A stretch of 64,000 nt of DNA from Lacticaseibacillus suilingensis (GCF_016861845.1 NZ_BOLV01000010.1:52534-116533), one strand, 5' to 3'; shown: positions 1 through 10,639, numbered from the stretch's first letter. Notes: generated from the sequence alone by a model not told the origin. A program made the numbers and translations.

Positions 1-81
1 TTGACCGTTTTTAGGCTTGATTTTTGCCTTTGAGACCCGTAAGCTTATTTTCATTAAAACTTTTTCGATGAAGGAGCGCTC

Positions 82-1537
82 ATGGAGAACCAATTTAAGC
101 TGCGGGAGAATCACACCAACTGGCACACCGAGGTCATTGCGGGTCTGACGACTTTCTTCGCCATGTCCTACATTCTGTTCGTGGCCCCATCGACCCTAGC
201 CTTGACGGGGATGCCCAGCCAGGCGGTGTTCTTAGCCACCATCATTGCCAGTGCCACCGGGACCTTGATCATGGGGCTCTTCGCCAATGTGCCGTACGCC
301 TTGGCGCCTGGCCTGGGGCTTAATGCGTTCTTCACGTATACCGTGGTGGCGGCCTTGGGTTTTTCCTGGCAGGAAGCGTTGGCCCTGGTGTTCTTATGTG
401 GTTGCATTAACATTTTGATCACTGTGACCCGAGTCCGGAAGCTCATCATCGGAGCAATTCCGACGGTGCTGCAACATGCCATTGGCGGCGGGATTGGGAT
501 CTTCGTGGCCTACATTGGGCTGAAAAACGCTGGGTTCTTGCAGTTCACTGCTGACGCTGGGAGCTTGTTGAGCGTGAACGGCGCGGCTTTTAACGCCGCT
601 AAAACACATTTTGCTGGCGGCGTCCACAGCGTCGTGGCTGGCGGCGGCGTCGTGCCGGCGCTGGTGAACTTCACTCAGCCTGGCGCCATTGTCGCCTTGA
701 TTGGGCTGCTGCTGATGGCAGTGCTGGTGGTCAAAAAGGTGCCGGGGGCTGCTGATCGGCATTGTGGCCACCACTGTGATTGGGATTCCGTTTGGCGTCA
801 CTAACCTGCATCTATCGGCGACGAATTCGCTTGGTCACGCCATCAGCCAACTAGGGACGACCTTTGGCGCCGCGTTTTCCGCGCAAGGGTTCGGCAGCTT
901 GTTCAGTGATTCGCATCACATTTTGTTGTCAGTGATGACGATTTTTGCCTTCAGCTTCTCCGATATCTTTGATACCCTGGGCACTTTCATTGGCACCGGC
1001 CGCCGCACCGGGATTTTTACCGATGAAGATATGAAGAACATGAACCACGGCAAAGGCTTCTCCTCCAAAATGGATAAGGCGTTGTTCGCCGATGCCATTG
1101 CCACCGGCGTGGGCTCGATTTTCGGTACGTCGAATGTGACCGTGTTCGTCGAAAGTGCCGCCGGGATTGGCGCTGGCGGGCGCACTGGGCTGACGGCGGT
1201 GACCACCGCGGCGTGTTTTGCCTTGAGTTCGCTGTTATCGCCGCTGATTGCGGTCGTGCCGACGGAAGCGGTGGCGCCGGCCTTGATCATGGTCGGGGTG
1301 ATGATGATGGCCAGCTTCAAGGAAATCGACTGGAGCGATTTAAGCGAAGCCGTGCCGGCGTTCATGGCATCGATTGTGATGGCGCTGGTGTACAACATCT
1401 CATACGGCATCGCGGCCGGCTTCATTTTCTACTGTTTGATTAAGCTGATTACCGGCAAGGCGAAAACCGTCCATCCGGTGCTGTGGGTGGTCACCGCCGG
1501 CTTCATCTTGGATTTTGTGTTCATGGCATTGATGTAA
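82..1537 (+). pseudogene. AzgA/PbuG-type purine permease, frameshifted
   Basis: This is a membrane permease of the NCS2/AzgA family, whose members import hypoxanthine, guanine or adenine with protons. The N-terminal half (82-804) carries the family motif PGLGLNAFF after the first membrane segments. The C-terminal half, read in the next frame from about 749, carries GTSNVTVFVESAAG with the substrate-binding Glu, then further membrane segments. The frames join at a run of five G at 744-748: with four G the sequence reads VPGLLIGIV without a break, giving about 485 residues, the usual family length. So one extra G has split an otherwise intact gene. AAGGAG sits just before the ATG at 82. It could be a real slip mutation, phase variation or a sequencing error. 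The exact purine cannot be told. Confidence 0.85.
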
Positions 1538-1541
1538 GGAA

Positions 1542-1566
1542 GGTCTGGCTGCGGCCAGGCCTTTTT
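1542..1566 (+). terminator. Terminator after the purine permease
   Basis: GGTCTGGC and GCCAGGCC form an 8-bp stem (one G-U pair) with a short loop, followed by TTTTT. Confidence 0.75.
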
Positions 1567-1665
1567 GAATGCCGATGTTAAGCCTGCAAAAGGGGATACC
1601 AAGTCAGTCGACTGAAGAATGTAAAACACTTTATCATTATGAGAGCATTATTAATAATCTGGGCG

Positions 1666-1671
1666 TATAAT
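1666..1671 (+). promoter_or_regulatory. -10 box of the ABC exporter operon
   Basis: A perfect TATAAT lies 31 bases before the ATG at 1703; the -35 is weak. TCATTAT (1634-1640) and ATAATGA (1667-1673, overlapping the -10) form an inverted repeat with a 26-base gap, a possible operator. An upstream in-frame ATG at 1670 overlaps this box and so is unlikely to be the start. Confidence 0.6.
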
Positions 1672-1702
1672 GAGAAAAAGTCTTATTATTTGGAGAAGGG
1701 CT

Positions 1703-2914
1703 ATGAAAAATGCGGTGGCATTTGAATGGAAACGCCCGCCGTGGCAGCTGGGGTTAGTGGGCTTGCTGCTGGGTTTTTTGGTGTTGATTGTGCCGGCGAT
1801 TCACTGGCAGCCAGTGCCGGTGAACTACCAAAAATATAATTATTGGCCGGTGACGGTGACTTCGGAAAAGCGCATGGTGCAGCATTGGCTTGAAGAAGGC
1901 GCGCAGACCTACTCACCAACTGCGACTAAAGCCGTGAAACCTTATAACTTAGCGGACACGCGGCGTCAAGGCCGACACTATCAGGTGATGGTCAAAGCTT
2001 ATCGGCGTGGTGACTACTTGACTGTTGACCGGCAGATTATCAAGGCGCTGAGTGAAGGTGTGACCGATGGACTCCGCTGGTATGACGGGGACATGGCGAT
2101 GCTGGTGCTTGAAGGTCAGGCGAATCTTTCTTTACATTCGGCGGCAGCGTTGCGAGCGCCTTATGAATACCTAGTGGCGCACAAGGTGAACCGACTGCCG
2201 GTGCTGGGATTGCAAAGCGGCGCTGGGCAAGCCATCACGGCGCAGTTGGAAAAATCGACCTTTTTCTTGGTCTTGCTGGCGGTGTTAGTTCTGATGCTTG
2301 GCCTGACTTACACCCAAGAGGCCAGCAATGGCACAGCGCAGTTTATGCGCACAATTCCAGAAAGTGATTTGAAACTGGCGTTGGCTAAATTCGTGCCGCT
2401 GCTGGCATGGTTTAACCTTGCTGTGGTGGGGGCAGTGATTCTAGCAATGACTTTCTTTGCATTGTGGCCCGACCAGAATTTTGGCTCACTACTGGTGCCC
2501 TACATCTACAACTGGCATGGCGAAATCTTCGCCATGGCCTTGTGGCAATTTTTGGGGCTGGAGTGGTTGGCGCTGAATGTCTGGGCCTTTTTCCTCTCCG
2601 GGTTGGCTTATCTGTTGAGTATGGGCTTGCGGCGGCCGGTGGCGCTGTGTTTCGTACTGGCAGTGGTCACTTTTGCCAGACAACTAGGTTTGCTTAATCT
2701 GGTGCCACTGACCTGGCAAGATTTTGTGCCGGCGAAGTACACCTTGTTGCCAGATATGTTGGCGCGGCAGGTGACGTTTGTTAATCAAAAGCCGTGGCAA
2801 TGGCTGTTGTTGTTCCTGGGGTTCGGCGTGTTGGCCTGGGGGCTAGCCGCAGGGGCCATTTGGTTGCGGGATCATCGCCGCTCACGCACGAAAGGGGGCA
2901 GGGCGAATGCTTAA
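1703..2914 (+). CDS. ABC-2 type transporter permease
   Basis: Multi-pass membrane subunit of a three-gene ABC exporter. One hydrophobic segment lies near the N-terminus (about residues 15-35). A soluble extracellular stretch of about 150 residues follows, then five or so membrane helices from about residue 190 to the end, as in ABC-2 exporters. The ATG at 1703 is chosen because GGAGAAGGG precedes it and the -10 box ends at 1671. The ATPase gene overlaps its 3' end by 8 bases, indicating translational coupling. The substrate is unknown; similar trios export peptides, antibiotics or lipids. The sequence does not identify a specific family. Confidence 0.75.
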   Translation: MKNAVAFEWKRPPWQLGLVGLLLGFLVLIVPAIHWQPVPVNYQKYNYWPVTVTSEKRMVQHWLEEGAQTYSPTATKAVKPYNLADTRRQGRHYQVMVKAYRRGDYLTVDRQIIKALSEGVTDGLRWYDGDMAMLVLEGQANLSLHSAAALRAPYEYLVAHKVNRLPVLGLQSGAGQAITAQLEKSTFFLVLLAVLVLMLGLTYTQEASNGTAQFMRTIPESDLKLALAKFVPLLAWFNLAVVGAVILAMTFFALWPDQNFGSLLVPYIYNWHGEIFAMALWQFLGLEWLALNVWAFFLSGLAYLLSMGLRRPVALCFVLAVVTFARQLGLLNLVPLTWQDFVPAKYTLLPDMLARQVTFVNQKPWQWLLLFLGFGVLAWGLAAGAIWLRDHRRSRTKGGRANA

Positions 2915-3599
2915 GGTGCAACATTTGAATTTTGCGTTTGGGCACCAAGTGATTTTGAATGATTTAAGTTTCACGTTGCCAGATGGCTCGATCACCGGGC
3001 TGGTGGCACCAAATGGGACAGGCAAAACCACGCTGCTCCGCTGTTTGTGCGGCCTGTTGCCAAGTGGCCCGCAGGTGATGACGCTGAACGGCATCGACCT
3101 GTACCAAAAGCGCAAGGCCTACTTGGGTCAGTTGTTCTTCCTGGAGAATTCCAACCAGCTATACGCGGATTTAACCGTGATCGACCATCTGAAGTGTGTG
3201 CGTAAAATGTGGCACTCAAGCGTCGACCTGCAAACCACTATCGCCAGTCTCGGCATGAACGGTTACGCTAAGAAACGCATTCGCGATTTGTCGCTCGGGA
3301 TGAAACAACATGCGCTGCTGGCGATGTATTTGGTGGCAGATGCCCAGTTGATGTTGATTGATGAGCCGCTGAATGGGCTTGATCCCACCAGCATTCGCCA
3401 ATTCGAGCGCATTTTTGCCGAGCAAAAAGCGGCTGGCAAGACGCTGTTGGTGTCATCACACCAGATGGATAGTGTGGCGCGGGTGTCTGATGATGTGTTC
3501 TTTCTGAAGGACCAAAAGATTTTGGCGGAAGCCAACACCGGGCAGGACATGATGGCTGAATACGGCCGCATTTTCTTGGGGGAGCAGGCGCATGCTTAG
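2907..3599 (+). CDS. ABC transporter ATP-binding protein
   Basis: Cytoplasmic ATPase that drives the flanking permeases. It shows Walker A APNGTGKTT (about residues 34-42; the usual leading Gly is Ala), signature LSLGMKQ, Walker B LMLIDEPLNGLD and switch His in SSHQMD. At 230 residues it is a single nucleotide-binding domain. The signature LSLGM rather than LSGGQ is common in bacitracin/antibiotic-type exporters. It overlaps the upstream permease by 8 bases and the downstream permease by 8 bases, so the three genes form one coupled operon. The transported compound cannot be deduced. Confidence 0.85.
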   Translation: MLKVQHLNFAFGHQVILNDLSFTLPDGSITGLVAPNGTGKTTLLRCLCGLLPSGPQVMTLNGIDLYQKRKAYLGQLFFLENSNQLYADLTVIDHLKCVRKMWHSSVDLQTTIASLGMNGYAKKRIRDLSLGMKQHALLAMYLVADAQLMLIDEPLNGLDPTSIRQFERIFAEQKAAGKTLLVSSHQMDSVARVSDDVFFLKDQKILAEANTGQDMMAEYGRIFLGEQAHA

Positions 3600-4800
3600 T
3601 CAATTCGCCCTCGATTTCAAACGGCTCGCCCGCAGTAGCACCACCATCGTCGGCTACTTGGCGTTCATGCTGGTGTTACTCATCAGTTTTTTCTATTACA
3701 TCAATGACGGTGATATCGGGGCGGTGCGACAGTTCGACAATTTCACGCAAACCATGACGCAACTGGACACCGATATTACCCAGCTCCGCAAAGACAAAAC
3801 GCCGAGCAAAGCTGATGCGGCGCTGCTGGCGAATAAGACCAAGCAAAAGGCGATGATTGATGACGTGCGGCTGGCGGCTTCGGCGGAGCAAGGCACCGCC
3901 GGGATGGCGGTGACGAATCCAGATCCGCTCAATCGCACGGTGTTGAAGCTAGCGCGCTATCAACTCACAGAAACCGAGGCCGGGCGCGGCGAGCAGCTGG
4001 TGCTGTTCAAAATTGAAGGCGAGTCCTTTGATGCCTCGGTGCTCGGCCGCAAGGAAACGGTGCTGTTATATGAAACGCTACTCAAACAGCATCGGCACCA
4101 GCAGTACTTCAACGCCCCCCGGCTCCCCGCGGCCAGTTACCTGACGGCGGAGATGCGCTCCGGGCGGACGGTTTTACTGCTCCTGGCCGTGTTGGTTGTG
4201 CTACTGGCGGAAGGTTTTGCGCTGGATCGCCGCCAGCATACCGAAGCACTGCGGCAGAACCTGCCGCATGGCCAGTTTTCCTTGCTGCTAGCGCGCGTGG
4301 CGGCAGCCGGGCTGTTGGGTATACTGACGCTGGCCGCAGCAATCGGCAGTGTTTACCTGCTAATTGGCTGGCATGATGGTTGGGGGAGTTGGACCTATCC
4401 GCTGGTTTACGCCCCTGCCAGCACCACAGCCGCGACAGTCACCATCGGGCAGTACGGCCTTCAATGGAGCGGTATGTTCCTGCTTGGCGCGTTTGTGCTC
4501 GCTGCCGTGACCGCTTTGGTGGATTTGTGCACCCGCAGTACCGGCGCGACCTTAGCCATCGGCGGTGCCCTCATTTTAGCAGCGAATGGCACTTTCTTAA
4601 CCGCGGGTTTGGTGCGCCCGCTAGCGCGACTTTTGCCGAGTGCATACTTACGGCCCAGCCCGGTGCTGTTGCATCAGGCCAGTTGGTCGTTGTTTGATGT
4701 GCGGGGTGGGATGGCGGTGCTGATTGGCTGGAGCGTTGTCCTGTTAGGACTGTGTTGGCTTAAATTGCAGTCCCCAGCCCCGGTTAAAACTAAAGCGTGA
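3592..4800 (+). CDS. ABC-2 type transporter permease
   Basis: Second membrane subunit of the exporter (402 residues). A membrane helix near residues 20-38 is followed by a charged extracellular region of about 150 residues. At least five hydrophobic helices then run from about residue 200 to 395. The layout mirrors the first permease at 1703-2914, so the two probably form a heterodimer around the ATPase. The start ATG overlaps the ATPase stop region. A strong hairpin directly after the stop ends the operon. Confidence 0.72.
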   Translation: MLSQFALDFKRLARSSTTIVGYLAFMLVLLISFFYYINDGDIGAVRQFDNFTQTMTQLDTDITQLRKDKTPSKADAALLANKTKQKAMIDDVRLAASAEQGTAGMAVTNPDPLNRTVLKLARYQLTETEAGRGEQLVLFKIEGESFDASVLGRKETVLLYETLLKQHRHQQYFNAPRLPAASYLTAEMRSGRTVLLLLAVLVVLLAEGFALDRRQHTEALRQNLPHGQFSLLLARVAAAGLLGILTLAAAIGSVYLLIGWHDGWGSWTYPLVYAPASTTAATVTIGQYGLQWSGMFLLGAFVLAAVTALVDLCTRSTGATLAIGGALILAANGTFLTAGLVRPLARLLPSAYLRPSPVLLHQASWSLFDVRGGMAVLIGWSVVLLGLCWLKLQSPAPVKTKA

Positions 4801-4802
4801 AC

Positions 4803-4836
4803 GCAAAGGCCCGCGAAATTGTTCGCGGGCCTTTGC
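4803..4836. terminator. Bidirectional terminator
   Basis: A 15-bp perfect stem (GCAAAGGCCCGCGAA and its complement) with a 4-base loop lies between the convergent exporter operon and the GNAT gene. Confidence 0.8.
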
Positions 4837-4842
4837 TATGGC

Positions 4843-5412
4843 TTAAAAATGGAACGTCGGGTCGGTTTCCACTTGCTGGCGTTGCAGCGTTAAGCGGAGC
4901 AGCGGCACCTTTTTTCCATCAGGTAAGGTTCGGCTGTGATTGGCCGGCGTAGCGGTAAAGCCGAACTGCTCCAGCAGGTCGATCGAAGCGGTCGCGGTTT
5001 CCGGGATAATCGCATAAAGTTCGCTGAGGCCAAGTTCAAAAAAGGCAAAACCTGCCACCCGCGGGATAATTTCGGTCATCACCGTTGGCGGGGTGCTTGG
5101 CAGTTGCTCAAAGCGCATTTGCCCCTTGGTCATACCGGCGTCGAATTGCCACAGGCAGATACTACCCAAAAAATCGTGGGTTTTGCGATCGCCGATGCCG
5201 TAAAGCAGGGCCTTGTTGCCCATCACTAGGCGCATTGCTTGGTTCACATAGCGCGCCGTTTCTGGAATGCTGGTATCACGAGTGCGGCCAGAAATCCAAG
5301 CCTGCGTTTCATCGGCCCGCAAAGTAGCCACGCTTTTGAGTTTGAAATTAGTCAGCCAGTCCAGTTCGTAATGAACGGAGAGCAGGGGATGGTACTTTTC
5401 GAAATTTGGCAT
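4843..5412 (-). CDS. GNAT family N-acetyltransferase (RimJ/RimL-like)
   Basis: Predicted acetyl-CoA-dependent acetyltransferase of about 189 residues. The fold is suggested by TRDTSIPETARYVNQ near the N-terminus, a central GIGDRKTHDFLGSICLW strand pair, FAFFELGLSELYAIIPE and the closing ASIDLLEQFGFTATP, as in RimJ/RimL-type enzymes. ATG at 5412 is preferred over TTG at 5424 because GGAGGT lies 4 bases upstream of the ATG and overlaps the TTG reading. It converges on the ABC operon and shares its terminator. The substrate is unknown. Confidence 0.75.
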   Translation of the reverse strand: MPNFEKYHPLLSVHYELDWLTNFKLKSVATLRADETQAWISGRTRDTSIPETARYVNQAMRLVMGNKALLYGIGDRKTHDFLGSICLWQFDAGMTKGQMRFEQLPSTPPTVMTEIIPRVAGFAFFELGLSELYAIIPETATASIDLLEQFGFTATPANHSRTLPDGKKVPLLRLTLQRQQVETDPTFHF

Positions 5413-5456
5413 GAGAACCTCCAAAAGGTAAGGCTGTGTAGTGAGGGCGGTTTTAG

Positions 5457-5532
5457 CCGGATGGGTAGCCTAGCTTAACGCATTGAAGTCGCACTTTGAC
5501 TTCGAGGCGTTAAGCGTAGCTAGCCACTCCGG
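5457..5532 (-). repeat. Palindromic intergenic repeat, copy A
   Basis: A 76-bp palindrome. The outer arm (from CCGGAT at 5457; partner 5519-5532) is followed by a 3x3 loop (cta/gta). Then come a 9-bp stem GCTTAACGC/GCGTTAAGC (5473-5481, 5507-5515), a 3x3 loop (att/gag), a 6-bp stem GAAGTC/GACTTC and a 7-base loop (5491-5497). It reads in the opposite orientation to copies B and C. Confidence 0.85.
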
Positions 5533-5608
5533 CGTTGGCCTCACGCAGCGCAACTAAGTGTAGAAAGGTCATTCCTTCGCAGCCTGCAGTTGCGCTCAGG
5601 ACGGCAAC

Positions 5609-5686
5609 GGATGAGTGTTTAGCTACGTCCAGCACCTCGAAGCCAAAAATCGGCTTCAATGTGCTGGACTGGGCTAGCCATCATCC
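5609..5686 (+). repeat. Palindromic intergenic repeat, copy B
   Basis: Same plan as copy A: GGATGA arm at 5609, tac, GTCCAGCAC (5627-5635), ctc, GAAGCC, 7-base loop, GGCTTC, aat, GTGCTGGAC (5661-5669), tgg, and an arm ending TCATCC at 5686. The 9-bp stem is perfectly paired but different in sequence from copy A. Confidence 0.85.
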
Positions 5687-5735
5687 TAAGCCCGCCGCCC
5701 TTCGCAGCCTGTAGTCGCGCTACGTGGAGCCAACG

Positions 5736-5857
5736 CCGGAGTGATTTGATCAGCCTGTAGCGCGCAGCGCGTACAGGCTGACATGCGGCAGCAGCTACGC
5801 AATAAGCCTCACCGGCAAAAAGCGCCGGCAATGCTTCTCGCTAGGCTAATCATCCGG
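5736..5857 (+). repeat. Palindromic intergenic repeat, copy C with nested hairpin
   Basis: Outer arms CCGGAGTGATT (5736) and AATCATCCGG (to 5857) enclose GCAATAAGC/GCTTCTCGC (two mismatches), ctc/aat loops, and ACCGGC/GCCGGC around a 7-base loop. An extra 32-base hairpin (TCAGCCTGTA ... TACAGGCTGA, 5750-5781) is inserted in the left arm. Together copies A-C fill the gap 5413-5889, where no gene is visible. The word CGCAGCCTG recurs at module edges (5577, 5703, 5876). Confidence 0.8.
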
Positions 5858-5889
5858 CTAAGTGCGGCTCCCCTTCGCAGCCTGGTTGT

Positions 5890-6207
5890 TTAAAATATCC
5901 CTTCATTATCCTTATCGGTAATTGGGGCGTTGAAGTTGTGATCGTAGTAATCGGCGGTCATGACTTTGTATTTGCCGTTGACGAACTTGGCAATGAGATT
6001 ACCAGGGACGGCGGTTTGCGCTTCGGCTTTGGGAATGTGGATTTCGATGCTGGGCATGGGGGTCAATGCGACGTAGCGGGCATCCGCGCCGAAGAAGGCC
6101 TCGATGTCGGCACGGGTGGTGTCTTCGCGCATCAACATGAAATAGGTCATTTTGGCGGTAGAAAAGGCGGTGAATTCGCCTCGAGGGAATTGACTTGCAG
6201 CTGCCAT
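5890..6207 (-). CDS. Hypothetical protein, 105 aa
   Basis: I do not recognise this family. It is a small soluble protein with no signal peptide or membrane segment. It is rich in aromatic residues, with AFFGADARYVALTPMP in the middle and a charged C-terminus ITDKDNEGIF. The ATG at 6207 is preceded by GAAGAGG at a good distance. The gene stands alone, divergent from rarA, and its stop lies right at the edge of repeat copy C. Coding composition matches its neighbours, so it is probably real. Confidence 0.6.
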   Translation of the reverse strand: MAAASQFPRGEFTAFSTAKMTYFMLMREDTTRADIEAFFGADARYVALTPMPSIEIHIPKAEAQTAVPGNLIAKFVNGKYKVMTADYYDHNFNAPITDKDNEGIF

Positions 6208-6309
6208 GATGGTCGCCTCTTCTTTTCAGAGTTTTTGGTATTCCTAGTGTAGCATATTCTGCGGCCGCCCTCGTGCATGGTACTATTGAGAGTAAAGGAA
6301 GGTGGCAAA

Positions 6310-7647
6310 ATGGCCTCTTTATTCGAAAACGAAGCCGCGCAGTTTCAGCCGTTGGCCAGCCGCATGCGGCCGCAGACCTTGGCGGAATTTGTCGGCCAGC
6401 AGCATTTGATCGGGCCGGATCGGGTGCTGACGAAGCTGATAGAAAACGACGAAGTGCCGTCGCTGATTTTCTGGGGCCCGCCCGGTGTAGGCAAAACGAC
6501 GCTGGCCCAGATTATTGCCCGGCAAACCAAGGCGGAATTTGTCACGTTTTCCGCCGTGACTTCTGGAATCAGTGAAATCAAAAAAGTAATGGCCGAAGCG
6601 GAGCAAAACCGTGCCTTAGGCCAGAAAACCATCGTCTTCGTCGACGAAATTCACCGGTTCAACAAGGCGCAACAAGATGCCTTTTTGCCGTATGTGGAGC
6701 GCGGCAGTATCACGCTGATTGGCGCCACCACGGAAAATCCGTCCTTTGAAGTCAACGCCGCGCTGCTTTCGCGCACCCGGGTGTTTGTGATGAAGCCGCT
6801 GACGACGGCGGATCTGACTGAGTTGCTGAAACGCGCGCTGACCGATCCGCGGGGTTACGGCTTGCAGCATGTGCAAATCGCGGATGAGCTGATCGGCCAA
6901 ATCGCCGAGTTCGCCAACGGGGATGCCCGCATTGCCTTGAATACTTTGGAAATGGCAGTCACCAATGCCATGGGCGGCGCGGACGAGCCGATTGTGGTGG
7001 ATCAAAGTGCCGTCAGTCAGTTGCTGACCAAAAAGGCCCTGCTCTATGATAAGAACGGCGAGGAACATTATAACCTGATTTCGGCCTTGCACAAGTCGAT
7101 GCGCAACTCCGATGTCGATGCGGCGGTGTACTGGCTGGCACGAATGTTGGAAGCAGGGGAGGACCCGCTGTATATTGCCCGGCGCCTGGTGCGGTTTGCC
7201 TCAGAAGATATCGGCATGGCTGACAGCCGGGCGCTGGAAATCACTACCAGCGTGTTTCGGGCTTGCCAGTTCATAGGCATGCCGGAATGCTCGGTGCATT
7301 TGACCCATGCGGTGGTGTATCTGAGTTTGGCGCCGAAGTCGAATGCCTTGTACACCGCGTATGAAGCCGCGAAAAAGGATGCCACTGAGACCCTGGCCGA
7401 GCCGGTACCACTGCAGATTCGCAATGGTGTAACCGGGCTGATGAAGGATTTGGGTTATGGTAAAGATTACCAATATGCTCATGAAAACCCGGATAAGTTG
7501 ACCACGATGCAGACAATGCCGGATAATTTAATTAACCAGCATTACTACCATCCTACCGACCAAGGCAGCGAAGCCAAGGTCAAGGCCCGGCTGGAGCAGA
7601 TTAAGGCTTGGCACCACCAGCACGACGCCCAAGATCAAGATAAATAG
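6310..7647 (+). CDS. rarA: Replication-associated recombination protein A (AAA ATPase)
   Basis: RarA/MgsA-type clamp-loader-like AAA+ ATPase that acts at stalled replication forks. It has Walker A GPPGVGKTT (about residues 56-64), Walker B TIVFVDEIHRFNKAQQD and sensor 1 IGATTENPSFE. A C-terminal tetramerisation region contains SALHKSMRNSD and AGEDPLYIARRLVRFASED. The length, 445 residues, is normal. ATG at 6310 is chosen because AAGGAAGGTGG lies just upstream and the product then starts MASLFENEAAQFQPLA, as in relatives. TGGTACTAT at about 6278-6286 may be an extended -10. Confidence 0.92.
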   Translation: MASLFENEAAQFQPLASRMRPQTLAEFVGQQHLIGPDRVLTKLIENDEVPSLIFWGPPGVGKTTLAQIIARQTKAEFVTFSAVTSGISEIKKVMAEAEQNRALGQKTIVFVDEIHRFNKAQQDAFLPYVERGSITLIGATTENPSFEVNAALLSRTRVFVMKPLTTADLTELLKRALTDPRGYGLQHVQIADELIGQIAEFANGDARIALNTLEMAVTNAMGGADEPIVVDQSAVSQLLTKKALLYDKNGEEHYNLISALHKSMRNSDVDAAVYWLARMLEAGEDPLYIARRLVRFASEDIGMADSRALEITTSVFRACQFIGMPECSVHLTHAVVYLSLAPKSNALYTAYEAAKKDATETLAEPVPLQIRNGVTGLMKDLGYGKDYQYAHENPDKLTTMQTMPDNLINQHYYHPTDQGSEAKVKARLEQIKAWHHQHDAQDQDK

Positions 7648-7686
7648 TGTACAATGATAGCGTGCACAATTCAAGGAGTGAGGACG

Positions 7687-8880
7687 ATGGCAAAAGTATT
7701 AGCGGTCAACGCAGGCAGTTCGACATTGAAATGGAAGCTCTTTGACATGCCTTCGGAGCGGCAATTGGCCGATGGCTTGATCGACCGGCTGGGTCAGGCC
7801 GAATCTACGGTGAAGATCAAATACGGGAGCCACGTCTACCGCTCGGGTCATTCGATTCGCAACTTTCATGAAGCGGTCGCCGATGTGATGACCCAGATTA
7901 AAGCGCTAGGCCTCGTTGAACACTTGCACGAAATCACCGGCGTCGGCCACCGGGTGGTCGCCGGCGGGGAACGCTTCAATCAATCGGTGGTCATCGATGA
8001 TGAAGTGCTGCGCAGCATTCGGGACCTCGGTGACTATGCACCGCTACATAATCCGGTCGAAGCCGAATACATCGCGGTGTTCCGGCGCTTGATGCCTTGG
8101 GCCACCCAGGTAGCGGTGTTTGATACCGCCTTTCACCAAACCATGCCCGCGGAAAACTACCTCTACAGTATTCCGTACGCTTATTATCAGCGCTTCGGCG
8201 CGCGCAAGTACGGGGCCCATGGGACGTCGGTGCGCTACGTGTCTGCCCGTGCCGCTGAGTTCCTGAACCGGCCGCTGGCGCAGCTCAAAATGATTGTGAT
8301 GCATCTGGGGTCAGGCTCCAGTGTCACCGCGGTGGAACACGGCCGGTCAGTGGATACCTCGATGGGCTTCACACCGCTAGCTGGCGTCACCATGGGCACC
8401 CGCAGCGGTGACATCGATCCGTCCTTGGTGGCGTACCTGATGGCGAAGCTGCACGAACCGGACATTAATCAGATGATTACCTTGCTCAACAAAGAATCCG
8501 GCTTACTCGGGATTTCCGAGCTCTCGCCAGATCAGCGGGACCTAGAAGCCGTTGAAGATACCGACCCGCAAGCCAAGCTGGCGCTGGATATCTACGCCAA
8601 CCGGGTGGCAAAGTATGTTGGCAGCTACACGGCGCTGATGAACGGCGTCGACGTTCTGGTCTTCACGGGCGGCGTGGGCGAAAACGGCGGCGATATGCGC
8701 GCCCGCATTTTGCGCCACCTCGGCTACTTAGGCGCCACGGTGGATGCGGTCAAAAACAAAGCGCGCGGTAAGGAAATTGATTTGTCGACGGCTGAGGCGA
8801 CGGTGAAAACCTTGGTCATTCCCACCAATGAAGAACTGATGATTGTGCGCGATGTGTTCGAGCGGTTGCCAAAGGCATAA
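7687..8880 (+). CDS. ackA: Acetate kinase
   Basis: Interconverts acetyl phosphate plus ADP with acetate plus ATP. The N-terminus VLAVNAGSSTLKWKL is the ASKHA phosphate-binding signature. GVGHRVVAGGERF, a second signature MHLGSGSSVTAVEHG with STSMGFTPLAGVTMGTRSG, and FTGGVGENG follow in order. Length is 397 residues, as expected. ATG at 7687 is preceded by AAGGAGTGAGG. TACAAT at 7650-7655 could be its -10, so it may be transcribed separately from rarA. With xfp nearby it completes the phosphoketolase route, where acetyl phosphate yields ATP. Confidence 0.95.
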   Translation: MAKVLAVNAGSSTLKWKLFDMPSERQLADGLIDRLGQAESTVKIKYGSHVYRSGHSIRNFHEAVADVMTQIKALGLVEHLHEITGVGHRVVAGGERFNQSVVIDDEVLRSIRDLGDYAPLHNPVEAEYIAVFRRLMPWATQVAVFDTAFHQTMPAENYLYSIPYAYYQRFGARKYGAHGTSVRYVSARAAEFLNRPLAQLKMIVMHLGSGSSVTAVEHGRSVDTSMGFTPLAGVTMGTRSGDIDPSLVAYLMAKLHEPDINQMITLLNKESGLLGISELSPDQRDLEAVEDTDPQAKLALDIYANRVAKYVGSYTALMNGVDVLVFTGGVGENGGDMRARILRHLGYLGATVDAVKNKARGKEIDLSTAEATVKTLVIPTNEELMIVRDVFERLPKA

Positions 8881-8882
8881 GA

Positions 8883-8916
8883 AAAAGCCTGATTTCCCGC
8901 GGGAAGTCAGGCTTTT
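8883..8916. terminator. Bidirectional terminator between ackA and the GH1 gene
   Basis: AAAAGCCTGA and TCAGGCTTTT pair, with an inner TTCCCGCGGGAA palindrome. There are A and T runs on both sides and the genes converge. Confidence 0.85.
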
Positions 8917-8924
8917 CGTTACGG

Positions 8925-10418
<1,494 letters not shown>

Positions 10419-10443
10419 CTAATTAAATTGTTCCTACAAATTT

Positions 10444-10457
10444 CTCAACCGCTTTCA
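10444..10457 (-). promoter_or_regulatory. cre-like site upstream of the GH1 gene
   Basis: TGAAAGCGGTTGAG on the minus strand matches the first ten positions of the CcpA cre consensus TGNAANCGNWNNCA but ends in AG instead of CA. It would fit catabolite control of a beta-glucosidase, but it is imperfect. Confidence 0.4.
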
Positions 10458-10630
10458 TTGTATCAAAAACCGGCGCTAACTGTCAGGGGGGAATCGGCAG
10501 TTCTTTGCTGAATGAGGCAGAATGTTCGGCTCGTGGCCCGACCCGCGGTAAAATTTAACTTGTAGTAGCGGCCGCGTTCACGGCTTTTTAAGCGATTTTA
10601 AGCGAAAGTAAGCATTACTTCCGTTTTCTG

Positions 10631-10639
10631 TGGTATACT
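10631..10639 (+). promoter_or_regulatory. Extended -10 promoter of xfp
   Basis: TGGTATACT is an extended -10 box 33 bases before the xfp ATG. No good -35 is seen 17 bases upstream. The rest of the 10410-10671 gap holds only the cre-like site and short AAGCGA repeats. Confidence 0.6.

Noticed and set aside
1..81. Purine riboswitch upstream of the purine permease
   Set aside because: Only 81 bases are visible and no conserved riboswitch core or hairpin pair was found.
394..801. Minus-strand frames opposite the purine permease
   Set aside because: They are antisense shadows of a recognisable transporter with no ribosome sites.
5457..5857. CRISPR array
   Set aside because: The palindromes are irregularly spaced, long, of variable stem sequence, and there are no cas genes.
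5425..5889. Reading frames of 60-80 codons inside the repeat gap (for example minus strand 5619-5831)
   Set aside because: They follow the palindromes, have no ribosome sites and no protein-like composition.
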